Shown piece by piece: positions 13,790 to 25,313 of a stretch of DNA of 64,000 bases. The stretch lies in NCBI RefSeq assembly GCF_020882245.1, contig NC_083598.1, positions 68,671,858 to 68,735,857 on the forward strand. Direction: 5' to 3'. Position numbers and translations under genes: made by a program. The first letter of the stretch is position 1, and every line of letters begins with the position of its first letter. Under the pieces are notes generated by a model. The model made no database searches and was not told the origin of the DNA. It saw only the letters and a list, made by a program, of their open reading frames with translations. The stretch is from Rhopalosiphum padi (lineage: Eukaryota > Arthropoda > Insecta > Hemiptera > Aphididae).

Positions 13790-16700
13790 ATCAGTTTTCA
13801 TTGCGACTTTCAACCCATAACTTTCTTTTGTTGCATTTGTAACTTCAACAAGTTAATAAGTATTTTTACGTAAGTATTATGTTAGTTAATGCAGAATCGT
13901 TTGATTATTAATATTAAACTATTGCTGTAATATTATGATAAAATTGCACATCAAATGGAATGAGATTACCATAATACAGTGTTATATTATAAAGTTTTTA
14001 AAATGATATCGTTACGACGATTGGCAAGAAAATCTACCGAAGTCTCAGTAATTTTAAATAATATAATGATATTAATAATCAATATAGAAAGGTATAATAT
14101 GTACAGTGTACACGCAGTTTCTTTAAAGTTTTATATACTTAGAAGTTCGAGCATTATAATTTTTGAACATAAAAGTATATACTACTCTGATGAAAAATAT
14201 ATTTGTTGAATTTATTTTAAAACGTCTAAAAATAATAACTAAATCATAAAATTAGTTATTTTTAAGAAGTTAAAAATAATTACACCAAATAATTTTCATT
14301 TATGTAAAGTGGATATATGAAGCATATTTTTGGCTTATGATTTTTGGTAATCTTTATTTAAAAATCGTTATTATGATGAATATTATGATACTATTATAGA
14401 TATATCAATGTATACAGTGAGTACATAATATAAGACATATATACTTATTGATTTATTTAAATAAATAAGTTACTGACTATCATATTTTTTTAGTTAATGA
14501 CTATAATATAGAATAACGGAACTCTTCTTTAAATATCTACAGCAATAAAATATCGACGAATCTGTATTTTTCCATCCATCTGTTGTTAGGGTAATCAAAT
14601 CAAATATTAAAAAAATAACAACAACCAGTGGTATCTTTAACAAGGCCTGTCGAGTACAGGAATATCGAGAGACTACAGCCTGCTTGAAACAGTGTTGTTG
14701 GGTTTTTTTTATTTAATCAAAAAAAGGTTCAACAGTTTTTTATTTTTGTATAAAAATAAGAAGTACAATACATAGTAAAACAATTATTATTATCATTATT
14801 ATACATTATTTTTTTATTAACTTTTTAAAAATAGACTTTTTCTAGCATCTATAATATTATATGCATATTTAATTATATTTTAATTTGTTTAATTTATGGG
14901 GTATAATCTTCTACAAACCTTAAGGCCACAAAGATTCGAGCCTCGGCATTAAAAATAATTTGGTCACCAGGCCACACTCATTAGTCTTATTTTGTCTTTC
15001 AAGTGGGGACATTCAGTCGATGATCGACTCGGCATGTTAATAGATCTACAAACGACACTTTCAATAGTACTCGAACGTTATAACAGTTTTGAGCACATCA
15101 CACGCGAGATTTCACGAATGCCGTGCCATTTAATTATATCATATAAGATAAACAAACATTATGTTATATGTATAATTGACTGAATCTCAACGCATATATA
15201 TTATAATATAACATTGTAAATAATAATATTATTATTATTGCATTATTATTTTGCTTTGGTGTGTATCCACAATAATGTTGTAATCTTGCTGTGATATACC
15301 AGATAATATGTGGACGGTGGTGTAGCTAAAATGCCTACCCAGAACGCCGTGTAATCGTAATAATATTGTACTCCTGAAAATTGAAAATGATTTGTAATTT
15401 CTCATTCGTGTATGACATTATAATCGTTTAAATATATTCTATTTTCTACTTATGCGTTGTCGTAGTGTAATAAAGTAGATTATTTCTGTTTTGTGTGTAT
15501 TTAATATTAATAGTTACTATACCTCGTAACACTGTTGCTATATAATAATATTATACACGATGAGCATAGACGTTATTGACATTACATGTATGTAAACGTA
15601 CGCGTATAATATTAAAAGTCTTTTTATGCGTTTGATTTTGGGTTTTTGGCTATTAAACGAGCAAAACGTCTTTGAATTTTTAAAAGTGGGTCAAACGTGT
15701 GAGTGATTGCTAGGAATTTATACTCGTCATTGGTTCTATTATTAAAATGTAAAAAAGTCTCAAATGTAATATGGCATTTCAATCATACAAAAAACAAAAA
15801 TCAAATTCTAAACATTTTATTGGTGTCACACTATATATGACTATATTTTTCAACCATATCGGCTCACGGATATTACCTCCTTCAGCATGTCCGTGCAACA
15901 ATATAAACTTCGAATGTTAAATTTAAACTCGTAACCATAATAATACATAATATTTAACAATTGTAAATCTAATGTACTTATGAACATAAATAAAAAGAAA
16001 AATGTTGTTTTTATAAAAGTGTTTTGTAGTTTTTGAAATGCTTAACTTTTTCTAACACGCCTGTTTTTGAATAATAATTAACATAGAAATTGATTTATTA
16101 CTGCTTAAACGAAATTTTTAATAATATAATTTACTAAATAAATTACAGTAGTGGATATAATTGATAAATTAAAATAATAAAATAAAATAATTTTAACTTG
16201 TTTTTAATAACTTAATTAAAATTTGTTACATTTCATAATTTATTTTTTTGTACTCAAAATATAAAATTATAACAATTTATATAAATGTATTGTAGTATTT
16301 TTGAGTTTAATTTTTGTTCTCTCCTATAACTGGCATTTTATCTTTGTTATATAAAATTATAAAGGCTGAGTTCAAGTTTCTTTTATATTGTCTGACAGCG
16401 ATGGTTTTATTGTCTTGATTACTTTTGTTTTTTTTATTATAAATTGCTACTAAAATAGTATTAGTCATAATCTATTGAGGAATATTTACTGAAATAAAAA
16501 AAAAAGTGAATACTAAAATATTATAATATGGTTTTTATGGAATACATTTATACGTACCATTATACGCAATTATTTGATTTTTTAATCAATCTAATTGTTT
16601 ATTCATAGTTCAGAAGTTTATAGCCATCTGTGTAGATAATTAACGGTTTAGCTATTGTACTCAAATTTTAAGTCGATTGTGTGTGAAGGAACATACGAGT

Positions 16701-17874
16701 ATGTATAATACATTTTAATCACGTAATATTTCACCACGATAAATAAATATCTTTTGTTATAAACAATTAAAATGAAAAATAAAGATCATTCGATTCCCAC
16801 TAATTATACACCGATATTATGTGTATTATAATTGTTGCGCACTTTCTTATTGTAGAACAAACACTTTTGCTTCGTACAAAAATGATCTATAATGGTGATC
16901 AGTAAAATAACTCTTCGGTTACATCATCCATATTAGATTACAAACATCTTTTGACACGTTAAAAGTGAATATGTGTGTGTATATCTATGAGAATGCGTAG
17001 GTACATCATATAATATATGTATTATTACAAAAAAAAAAACAATCTCATCGTGTAAATAATACACAATAACACTAGTTTATCAAAAAAAAAAAAAAAAATA
17101 GCTTTAAAAACACGTTGAATATTTTATTGACACAATAATCTTGCTATTTTACAATGTCCCTGGTCTCGTGGAAAAGTTTTAAATTGATATGGAATTTAAA
17201 ATTGTATCAGATTCGAAAATGTACATTTTCTTTAACGTTTCTCAAATGTCTACAGGCTAAAAAATCTCAAATTATTCATCACAAACATCTTGTTTTATAA
17301 TGTTACTGATAAACTACACACAAATTTTAATACATATACATATTATATACTAACAGAATAATAATATGCAATATATACAACTAGCTGTTTAATTTCTCTA
17401 TTCAACTTTTTGGGGTCAATATAGATTCAAATATCTTAACATTTAAATCATGTGACAACCAATGATCATAATAATAAGATGCTAAAATGAAATATATTTT
17501 TTTATTTAATATGTTTTATAATTTCCATAAAATGTATCTTTTCAAATGACTTAATTTAAAAATTTTAGAAAAAAAAAACATAATAACAAATATTGATATT
17601 TGATATATAAATATATAATCGAAGTTTTAAATTTTTTTTAAAATGTTAAAATAATTAGAATGCTTATTTGTTCCCTATTATACAGTATGTATGAATAGGA
17701 TCAACAATATCGCAAGAAGATAATATTATTTATTATGTACTATAGTAACAATTTGGTTTATTTCTTTATTAATATAATATTATTATCTAATAGTTATCTT
17801 TATTGAAATTTTAAATTTATTCTTAATGAAATGAAAAACAGCTTTTTGAATTTAACATACGTTGAAAAATATTA

Positions 17875-18427
17875 ATGTCGGAAGAGAAAATATTTATTGA
17901 GAAATTTGGCAATAAGTACTTTTGTCTTCGGCAAAGAAATAATATTCATTGTCAAACCAAAACAAAATCGAATAAAAAAAATATTCTGAAGCCAAATCAA
18001 AGCGAAATTGAAGAAAATGAAATTTACAAAACTGTTGACAAATTGGAAAACATGGTGTTTTATAAGGTAGATTATTACATATAAATTATGTATGTACGAT
18101 TTATCTATCTAATATAGTATTATATTATAACAGTTGTCTAAAATAAAAAAATTCAAGCCACCAACTGACAAAAAAGCACATTTCGAACAAAAATTACACG
18201 AATTTTTAAGAATTAATGAATTAGCCGTAGGTATTTTAGACGAAATACAATACTCAACCGATGTGATAAATGATTTAAAAATGGTTCAAATCATATTTAA
18301 TCATAATCTTACACAACTCCAATGCATTCAGGATGAACAAAAAAATATGTTGGAAAACATGAAAAAAGAAAAATGGAGTTATAAGGATAAAATTTTAAAA
18401 TTCATTTTATGTCCTTGTTGCTTGTAA
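17875..18427 (+). CDS. two-exon gene, 161-residue coiled-coil-like protein, family unknown
   Basis: Exon 1 runs from the ATG at 17875 to 18066 (64 codons). The intron at 18067-18133 is 67 bases, starts GTAGAT, ends TATAACAG and is phase 0. Exon 2 runs 18134-18427 and ends in TAA. An in-frame TGA at 17863-17865 lies just before the ATG, so this start is well defined. The product begins MSEEKIFIEKFGNKYF. Residues 1-64 are basic and polar, with a KTKSNKK patch. Residues 67-77 are KIKKFKPPTDK. Residues about 79-150 read as amphipathic helix with regularly spaced L/I/V, likely coiled coil. The C-terminus is KFILCPCCL, a cysteine cluster that is not a CaaX box but could be acylated. There is no signal peptide and no membrane segment. 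Codon use is AT-biased like the surroundings. I do not recognise the family; a small cytoskeletal or adaptor protein is only a guess. An upstream non-coding exon is possible. Confidence 0.75.
18067..18133 (+). other. intron of the two-exon gene
   Basis: Donor AAG|GTAGAT and acceptor TATTATAACAG|TTG. The length of 67 bases suits a minimal insect intron. Both flanking frames join in phase 0 without a stop. Read-through would instead stop the protein after VDYYI. Confidence 0.75.
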
Positions 18428-18552
18428 TTAATATTTATGTTAAAAGCATACGGAGTATAAATAGTATACACACGTGTAACAAAAACAATTTGTTGTAACT
18501 TAAGTTTATTTTTCTATAGGATGGGCAGTATATTACATTGCAAATAATATTC

Positions 18553-18558
18553 AATAAA
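18553..18558 (+). terminator. AATAAA polyadenylation signal
   Basis: First canonical AATAAA after the stop codon of the two-exon gene, about 125 bases downstream, which is a normal 3' UTR length. Confidence 0.5.
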
Positions 18559-18920
18559 CATATTATTTAGATTAATATTATTATTATCACGGACATCTTC
18601 ATATCATTTTTGAGCGTCATTATTGTCCAGCTTAATTTGTTGTCACCGTCGACAGTTAAAGCCTGGTTTATGCACAGTGTCTTTAGTTCTCATACCACTG
18701 AATATTTCCAAAAAAGTATCGAATATCCAATCTTAAAAAAGAAGAGAGAGAATAATATATAGCGAGCGATTAAGAGAAAGATATTTCATTGTCAACTGAG
18801 GACGCTGTATTTTATTTGAAAGTAATTGGTCAAAACTTAAAAATTAAAAAAATATTTTTTTTATTATTATATTTATCCAAAAATAGTATAATAGTTTAGT
18901 AAAAAAATGTTTTAAAAAAT

Positions 18921-19100
18921 TATTTGGTTGGAAAATGTTTATTTGAAATATACATATTAGTCGAAAATTATTCGTTTAAAAACTTAAACCGTTGGTAAAT
19001 ATTATTTTGGAACAGTATTTATTTGGAAAAATTTGTCGGAGCATCATTAGCTTAGAAAATATTTAGTCGTCAAAGTATTTGTTCGGAATATTGTAGACCG
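18921..19100 (+). repeat. degenerate short-motif array
   Basis: Variants of a unit resembling TTTGGAAAATATTTAGTCG recur at uneven spacing (for example GGTTGGAAAATGTTTATTTG, GGAAAAATTTGTCGGAG, TAGAAAATATTTAGTCGTC). This suggests an old tandem array that has decayed. Confidence 0.4.
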
Positions 19101-20354
19101 TAATCCAATAGTATATAAAATAAATATACAAATACGATTCCAATAAAATATATTTCAGTTTATTACAATTTCATCTTCACACACAAAACTATTAATACTA
19201 CTTTCTATCTCAGCATGATGAGAGAAATGTATGATCATTTTAGTCCCACAGCCAAATAATGTAGACTGCTATAGGCTCAAGAAATGTGCACTGTGTTGTC
19301 TGGTAATTATTTTTTTTCAGCTTATTATAATATACTTGACTCTCGAGTCTCGATAATTAAAAGCAAATGCTCCGTCCCTGGAAAATCTCACAATGATTTT
19401 AACATAAACAATGCATTAAATACCTAACATAATATTGAACAATTGTACTTCATATGTCTTATACTTGGATCATAATATGTTATACGAGCAATGATATATA
19501 GTAACAATAATATTATTAACAATGTGATTACATATTAAATTATTCATATATCGTTCAGATTTCTTTCAACGTTGTATAATATAGTATAATATTAGGTATG
19601 TATACTGTATAACTACTGTATACCCGTAATACTTCTGTTAAACAACGAACTTTAAACTATCGCACTCTTTCAATGACCTATATTTATCTCTTGTATTTGC
19701 TCCAATTACGACTTAAGTACGTTACCCATATTGTATAGACCATTTTTGTTTTAAATTCGCTATTGAATCCTTTTCTGATAAACTGATCTAAATATTAGTT
19801 TTCAATATTTATTGCACAATAGATTGTACTGTAGCCATTTCAATTCATTTAAATTCTGTTTACTTCCTTAAGTTTTAATCACCAACCATTTATTTGATTT
19901 TGAGTTTATGTACATTAAATTCAATGGTTGAATAAATATATCACATGATCACAATATATTTGTATTCGGAGAATTTAAATTGAATATCTTAAACATTACC
20001 GTAAAAGTCTACAGAATCAACCTGCAAAGATGCAATCATTGAAGTAGAATACCTATAGTATATTCTTGAAATGTATATTAAAAACGCATATAGTTACAGC
20101 GATAATAATAAAAAAAATTAATATAAATTACATTACAAATAATCGGTGTTCAAATAATAAAAAAAAAAAAGCTGATGAGTAGATAACAGTTCAATTGTAC
20201 AGTGTAGGTTTCGAGTAAATATCGTTAGTGAATAAGTCACTGTAACAGCTATGTATGTATTAAATTTGAATTTAATTAAAAAATATACATTTTTTGTATA
20301 CATTTATTATGAAATTACATTAATTATAAAAACAATTTTGAGTGACACTGTGAT

Positions 20355-20374
20355 AAAAAAAAAAAAAAAAAAAA
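20355..20374. repeat. homopolymer A(20)
   Basis: Uninterrupted run of A. The flanks do not show a duplicated target site, so I cannot assign it to a retroposed element. Confidence 0.9.
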
Positions 20375-21142
20375 TTAAATTAGGTATCGTCGCTGAATAT
20401 GAATTGTCATGGAACCGTCATAAATAGACGTAGTAACTGTCTTAACACTGTATTTACGACTACGTGGAACTTCGTGCACTGCGTGTTAAATCTAGTATGT
20501 ATTTTGCTATTTTTCTGGGTTTAGAACGCGATTTTAACGTTTCATTTTTATTTTATAAAATATAATTGTAAGCCACGTATGAACCTAAATTGTAACTTGG
20601 TAAGTTTAAATTAAAATATTTTCCATAAAATTAGGTTTTCAAGTGAATTCGTTCCAAACAAATTACGATCCTAAAGTTATATGGTTCAATAAAAATACAA
20701 ACAAAAAACATGTAATTCAAATGGGGTATATTTCCATAAAAATATATTCAAGAAAAAAGGAGACATATTTACCTTTAGAGAAAAAAAATGTAATAAACAG
20801 TAATTAATTCAATTAATTAAAAAAGTATACAAAATATTTTTAATATAACTTGTATTGTTCATAAACAAATAATATTTTAATTATTTAGTATGCAAATTGG
20901 TAGTATATTGATTTAATTGAATTGATGATACTGATTTTTTTTTATGTTTAATGATGATTGCGGCAAAAGTAATTGGTACCCACCAACCCATGAATTGTTT
21001 ATTGGTCTTTGTCTATTTAATTAACTTATGAAATTGCATACCTTATGTGATAAATTATAATTGTTTGTTTCGATTGCAGAGTATTTTATACAAATTTAAT
21101 TTAGGATCTGGAAATCTTTTGTTTTTTAATTAGTATTAATTA

Positions 21143-21330
21143 TTTTAGATTCTGATCGGATCGATAAAATGTATTGATTTTACAATAATGTATCATGTAG
21201 GTTTACTTTTTATTTTGTGTGTCAGCCATCACCTATTGGAATATTAAAAATGTTTAAATTTTACTTCAATACATTTTTGTTTGTTAAAAAGTAAATCTAA
21301 TTAATACTTTGAGGGATTTAAAGTAATAAG
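21143..21330 (+). repeat. degraded copy of dispersed aphid-type repeat
   Basis: Starts TTTTAGATTCTGATCGGAT and continues GTATTGATTTTACAATAATG, then a CAGCCATCACCTATTGG block. It shares order and wording with the copies near 5322, 26501 and 30978. Confidence 0.5.
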
Positions 21331-22199
21331 GGAGGAGTAGTTAAAGGTAGTACCGAAAATAGTGGTGAAAGCAGAACGTTGAACGCGGAATTTCTCATAA
21401 GTTATTATTATAATTGTTTAAAACTATTAAAAATAGATGTATTAAAACTTACTTTTATAATCATTTGAAGTCCATATTCATCAAAATTAAGAAAATTTAT
21501 AAATTATTGTGTAGTTTAAAAATTATACACTATAATAATATGTTTTATCATTGTTTCAAATTTAACACATTTATAATTATAGTCTCCATTCAAAACTTAC
21601 TCGTCCACCTTTTTAAAATTTAATTTTCGTATCAATAATTTCCTTGAAAATAACCGAAAGTTGTTAAAAATAATTTAAAAAAAACAAAGGTTACAAAAAG
21701 TATAATATAATAATTCTTTGTATCCGTTTAATTATTGACACGAGACAGATCCGTACAAAAACGGACATCCGCGTTTACGAGTAAATAATGTATAATATTA
21801 TACTAGAAGAGAATTGGAATAGTTTTAAACCCCAATTAAAGCATTTTTCAATATAGTGCGTTACATTCCATTGGTTACCGAGGTTTGAAATATTTCGCAA
21901 ATGATATTATACGTATTACAGCAGCAATAATGAATAACTATTGAGTGAGATTATGCTATTTTTTTCATCGAATACAATTTTTTGTTTAAAAGTCATTGTG
22001 AATAATATAACTTTAATAATATAATATCTACACAACGATTTGTTTAGGATCAATATTTAATAAAAAATTTTTGGGTCGTATTTTTAGTCGATTTATCAAT
22101 TTTGTTCAACTCTAGAAATTAGAAAGTGAAATCATTCAATTTTCAATCAATAACATGGACAATATGTTATGACGTGTAACACAAAGGTTTTTAACATAG

Positions 22200-22760
22200 T
22201 CGAAAAACTATCGCTTTGTTCAAAAATACGTACAAAACCGTAAAGTACAGACACTGATTTTCAAACGATTAACCATAAACAGTGAAACAATAAAAGCGTT
22301 TCCAGGGCATCCCGTTGCAACGTTGTTTCTTCTAGAATTTATTGAAGGGGGGTGATGAGGGGTTACACGAGATAACTGTGGTCGCGCAAACCGCACTTTG
22401 GTATCGTATATATACATGTTGCGAACGGAGAGGGGAAAAAATGAAAACACTGGGGAAGTGTTAACGACGGTTGCAACCATATAAGGTCAAGACGACGGCG
22501 GGAATGGAGGTCACAAGTCCGAAACGAACGTATACGGTTGGGCGACAAGAGTGCTGTGAAGCGGCACAAATAGATCTGTTCCGATCGTTACTGTTACTGT
22601 GTATACACTATACAATATTATTATATTGTACTCGCGTACACAGAAGACATTATAAAATATAAATAACCGAAAGTACATAATATTATAGGCGCCTGAGATG
22701 CGACGGCCGTTTAAAAAAGTTGTTGGTGTACTCTTCTATGTGTGTATACGATTGATATAA
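22200..22760. other. GC/CpG-elevated island 3
   Basis: G+C is clearly above the flanks, with several overlapping open frames on both strands (plus 22471-22662; minus 22220-22480 and 22363-22569). Because frames on both strands are open in the same bases, none is called coding. Probably regulatory or 5' untranslated sequence. Confidence 0.4.
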
Positions 22761-23850
22761 TATATGCGATTTAGGAATAACAGCAATAGTGTTAAATGGG
22801 TGGGCTTTTGAAAACGACAAAAACATATTGATGTGTATTTTTAAAAAATAACATAATAATCTTTTAATGCGAGTGCACACTGTACACCTGGTGTACATAA
22901 TCCGTTTTCAATTGATTTGCTTAATTCAACGGGTATTCGTTGTTATTTGTTTTTACTACACGAAATTAATCAACGATTGCATTGTGAAATTGTATTCGAT
23001 GGGTATAAAAACTTTACACGCACAAATATTAAATGTTATAATATTATATTTTATTTATGTAATGTTATGATTTAACAGGTTTTGTTTCTGATTAATTACC
23101 ACGAATAATATTCTATACATTACGAGTATTATAAAACACCGAGTGATACGTATACTCCGAATCAGAGTTTGTATAAAAAGTGTAATCCTTTGTAACAAAC
23201 AAATCATTGTTGAATAATGTACGTTGTGTTCGCGGCGTTATTCTATTAATAACTTAAATTAGCTTAGCAGATTGTTTTAGAAGTGTTGATATTTTAATTT
23301 ATTTTTTTGATATTTTACCACCTCCAGACGGAAAAATGATACTTAGACAATGGATAGAAATCATATTTAATTACTAAAATTCAAAAACCTAAAATTTGGT
23401 TTAATTTAGTTATAGGTGCACGTCATATACTTGAGTGGACATAATTTTTGCGGTGATTATCTCAGAAGTCACAAGACTAAAATATATATAAGACACAATG
23501 TGTCTGAATATATCAATTTGGTTCAAAGGGGAGGTTTGGCCGTTAAAAACTCATTATCCGCTTAAACGATCATCGTTTTTAAGTGCTAGATGTGGTGTGT
23601 TGGCCGATATTAATTTTGAAGTAACGCCCGACTACTTGGCGCCACCCTTTTTGGAGACCTTTTTTTTTTAAACAGAAGCCATTTTAGTCTACATGAAAAA
23701 TTATAACCCCTCATAAATTCTTAAAAAAAAAATGCAGTTATAATCTGTTAGCATTTAATTACGAGTATATTTCACAATATTAATTTATTAATATACATAT
23801 CTACGTGAACTGATTTTTAAAATATATTTGTCATAATTTATATACATATA
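22761..23850. other. AT-rich flank left of the retrotransposon
   Basis: No gene seen. A patch near 23500-23660 is less AT-rich (contains CGCCCGACTACTTGGCGCC) and may be a fragment of an older repeat. Confidence 0.5.
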
Positions 23851-23863
23851 ATATATGTTAATT
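23851..23863. repeat. 5' target-site duplication of the retrotransposon
   Basis: ATATATGTTAATT, identical to 25301-25313 immediately after the poly(A) tail. A further A on the left side also matches but cannot be told from the tail. Confidence 0.93.
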
Positions 23864-23900
23864 CAGTCCGGCGATAACGTTCATCATGAACGCACGGTCA
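23863..23900 (+). promoter_or_regulatory. probable internal promoter at the element 5' end
   Basis: The junction reads TTCAGTCC, matching the arthropod initiator TCAGTY with A+1 at 23865, the second base of the element. A GGTCA resembling a downstream promoter element lies at 23896-23900, i.e. +32 rather than the ideal +28. Internal start-site promoters at the first bases are known for Jockey-like elements. The T at 23863 comes from the target site. Confidence 0.5.
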
Positions 23901-23975
23901 TTACGCTCGCTCCGTTATCTGTTTTTCATACGCTAATATTATATTATTACTTTCTGCCGTTTACGTTTACGTAAT

Positions 23976-25094
23976 ATGGCGGCCCAATCGTCGAATAATC
24001 GTGTCACAACTAAAATTAATTCAACTTCAAGCAAAAGAAATCTTTCGTCTTCTTCGCTCTCACCCAAGCCAGATGATAAGAAATCAAAAATATTCATAAC
24101 TCCTAACCGGTACTCAGTTCTCACCACACTTAAAGACTCAAACGACAACACACAGCCAAACAAAACTCAAACACATACTCAAAATATCCTACCAAAACCA
24201 CCAGCAGTTTATATCAAAGGCGTGAGTAATTTTTCCAGTTTCACCTCAAACTTGATGAAAATTTTCAATACAACAGAATTTATCTGTAAAACCACACCTT
24301 CTTACCTGATCGTCCATACTCATTTCTATGAGCATTACAGACTACTCATTAAATATCTAATTGAAAACAGCATCAGTTTTCATTCATACCAGCAGTATGA
24401 TAAGCGTCCATTACGGGTGGTGATCCGCAATCTCCACCCTTCTACCTCTACTGAAGATATAATTACTTCTCTATCGGAACTGGGACACCAGGTTACCCAC
24501 GTTCATAACATTAAGCGCTCTTCCGATAAATCACCTCTACCTCTATTTTTCGTCGACCTCAAAATAGCCACCAACAACATGGATTTATATAAAATCGAGT
24601 ATCTATTGCACACCAAAATTGTTGTCGAAAAGCCCCATCCACGTAAAGGCCCACCTCAATGCCATCGTTGTCTGTCTTACGGGCACACTCAGGGTTACTG
24701 CAACCACATTCCACGATGCATCAGATGTGGCGAAGAACACAGATCTGACGTATGCACTATGTCACCAGAATCTCCGGCCAGGTGTGCTTTATGCCAAGGT
24801 AGCCACCCTGCCAATTACAAAGGCTGTCCCGTTTATAAAAAACTTAATTACAGACCACCTCGTCGTAAACATTTCATATCTACTCCCAAATCTCATACAA
24901 ACTTCCTTAAATCCACCTTAAATTCCAATACCGATAAACCATCATATGCCGAAGCCACTTCCTCCAATCATAACCATTCCCACCTATCTCCTAATATAGA
25001 AACTTTATTTACATCTTTTATTACCGAATTCAGTGCAATCATAAAACCCCTCCTGTCTCTCCTAACGGCTTTATTAAATAAAGGTAATTTGTAA
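23976..25094 (+). CDS. Jockey-type ORF1 (Gag-like) nucleic-acid-binding protein
   Basis: 372 residues, ATG at 23976, TAA at 25092-25094, no internal stop. The order follows insect Jockey/X-element ORF1 proteins: a Ser/Lys/Thr-rich disordered N-terminus (1-75), a region at 78-140, and a PRE_C2HC-like fold at about 145-218 (RPLRVVIRNLHPSTSTEDI at its start). Three zinc knuckles follow: C229/C232/H237/C242, C248/C251/H255/C260 and C270/C273/H277/C284. Then comes a basic proline-rich stretch (291-300), a PSYAEATSS motif (322-330) and a hydrophobic C-terminal helix ending LLTALLNKGNL. Such proteins bind element RNA and form the ribonucleoprotein used for target-primed reverse transcription. The length is normal to slightly short, and the C-terminus looks natural rather than cut. 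G+C is well above the flanks, as expected for a recent arrival. A smaller open frame at 24619-24921 is a shadow of this gene. Confidence 0.95.
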   Translation: MAAQSSNNRVTTKINSTSSKRNLSSSSLSPKPDDKKSKIFITPNRYSVLTTLKDSNDNTQPNKTQTHTQNILPKPPAVYIKGVSNFSSFTSNLMKIFNTTEFICKTTPSYLIVHTHFYEHYRLLIKYLIENSISFHSYQQYDKRPLRVVIRNLHPSTSTEDIITSLSELGHQVTHVHNIKRSSDKSPLPLFFVDLKIATNNMDLYKIEYLLHTKIVVEKPHPRKGPPQCHRCLSYGHTQGYCNHIPRCIRCGEEHRSDVCTMSPESPARCALCQGSHPANYKGCPVYKKLNYRPPRRKHFISTPKSHTNFLKSTLNSNTDKPSYAEATSSNHNHSHLSPNIETLFTSFITEFSAIIKPLLSLLTALLNKGNL

Positions 25095-25279
25095 TTCCAT
25101 ATACCGTTATACGTCCACCATAATATATTGTATCATTTCATTTTATATTGTTATCTAATCACCAAATTATCTAAATTATGCTATAATTAAGATTCTATTT
25201 ATTGTAAATCTTTTATACATATATTATATATTGTAATAACTGTCGAACTATAATAGTTATATACTGAAAGTTCTAAATG

Positions 25280-25300
25280 AAAAAAAAAAAAAAAAAAAAA
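25280..25300 (+). repeat. poly(A) tail of the retrotransposon
   Basis: About 21 uninterrupted A following AGTTCTAAATG and ending at the 3' target-site duplication. Confidence 0.93.
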
Positions 25301-25313
25301 ATATATGTTAATT
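25301..25313. repeat. 3' target-site duplication of the retrotransposon
   Basis: ATATATGTTAATT, identical to 23851-23863. Confidence 0.93.

Larger units (their letters stand above)
8681..17874. other. long AT-rich stretch without a supportable gene
   Basis: Open frames of 60-84 codons occur (for example minus-strand 10084-10278, 10903-11118 and 11880-12071), but that length is expected by chance here and none shows a domain or splice partner. Simple repeats lie at 13649-13665 and 13775-13789. The region just upstream of 17875 is a plausible 5' flank of the two-exon gene but shows no clear TATA or initiator. Confidence 0.55.
18559..22199. other. AT-rich stretch with degenerate repeats
   Basis: No gene seen. 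It holds a degenerate motif array at about 18921-19100, a run of 20 A at 20355-20374 without a recognisable retroposed body, and a degraded dispersed repeat at 21143-21330. Confidence 0.55.
23864..25300 (+). mobile_element. half-LINE: Jockey-type non-LTR element with ORF1 only
   Basis: An insertion of about 1.44 kb bounded by a perfect 13-base target-site duplication. In order it contains a GC-richer 5' leader of 112 bases beginning CAGTCCGGCG, an intact ORF1 (23976-25094), a 3' UTR of about 185 bases and an A-tail at 25280-25300. There is no endonuclease or reverse-transcriptase frame at all; ORF1 passes directly into the 3' UTR. Autonomous Jockey-clade elements carry a second ORF of several kilobases. 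Ordinary dead copies are truncated from the 5' end, which is not the case here. The identical duplications and the uninterrupted ORF point to recent insertion, presumably mobilised by the proteins of a full-length relative. It may be a family of ORF1-only elements, comparable in layout to mammalian HAL1, or a single copy with an internal deletion. Confidence 0.9.

Noticed and set aside
18669..19295. CACAGTG words near both ends as terminal inverted repeats of a DNA transposon
   Set aside because: Only about 7 bases match; the rest of the ends do not align.
20355..20374. A(20) as the tail of another retroposed element
   Set aside because: No duplicated target site and no recognisable body upstream.
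23939..24163. Minus-strand frame over the start of ORF1
   Set aside because: Antisense shadow of the Gag-like ORF1.
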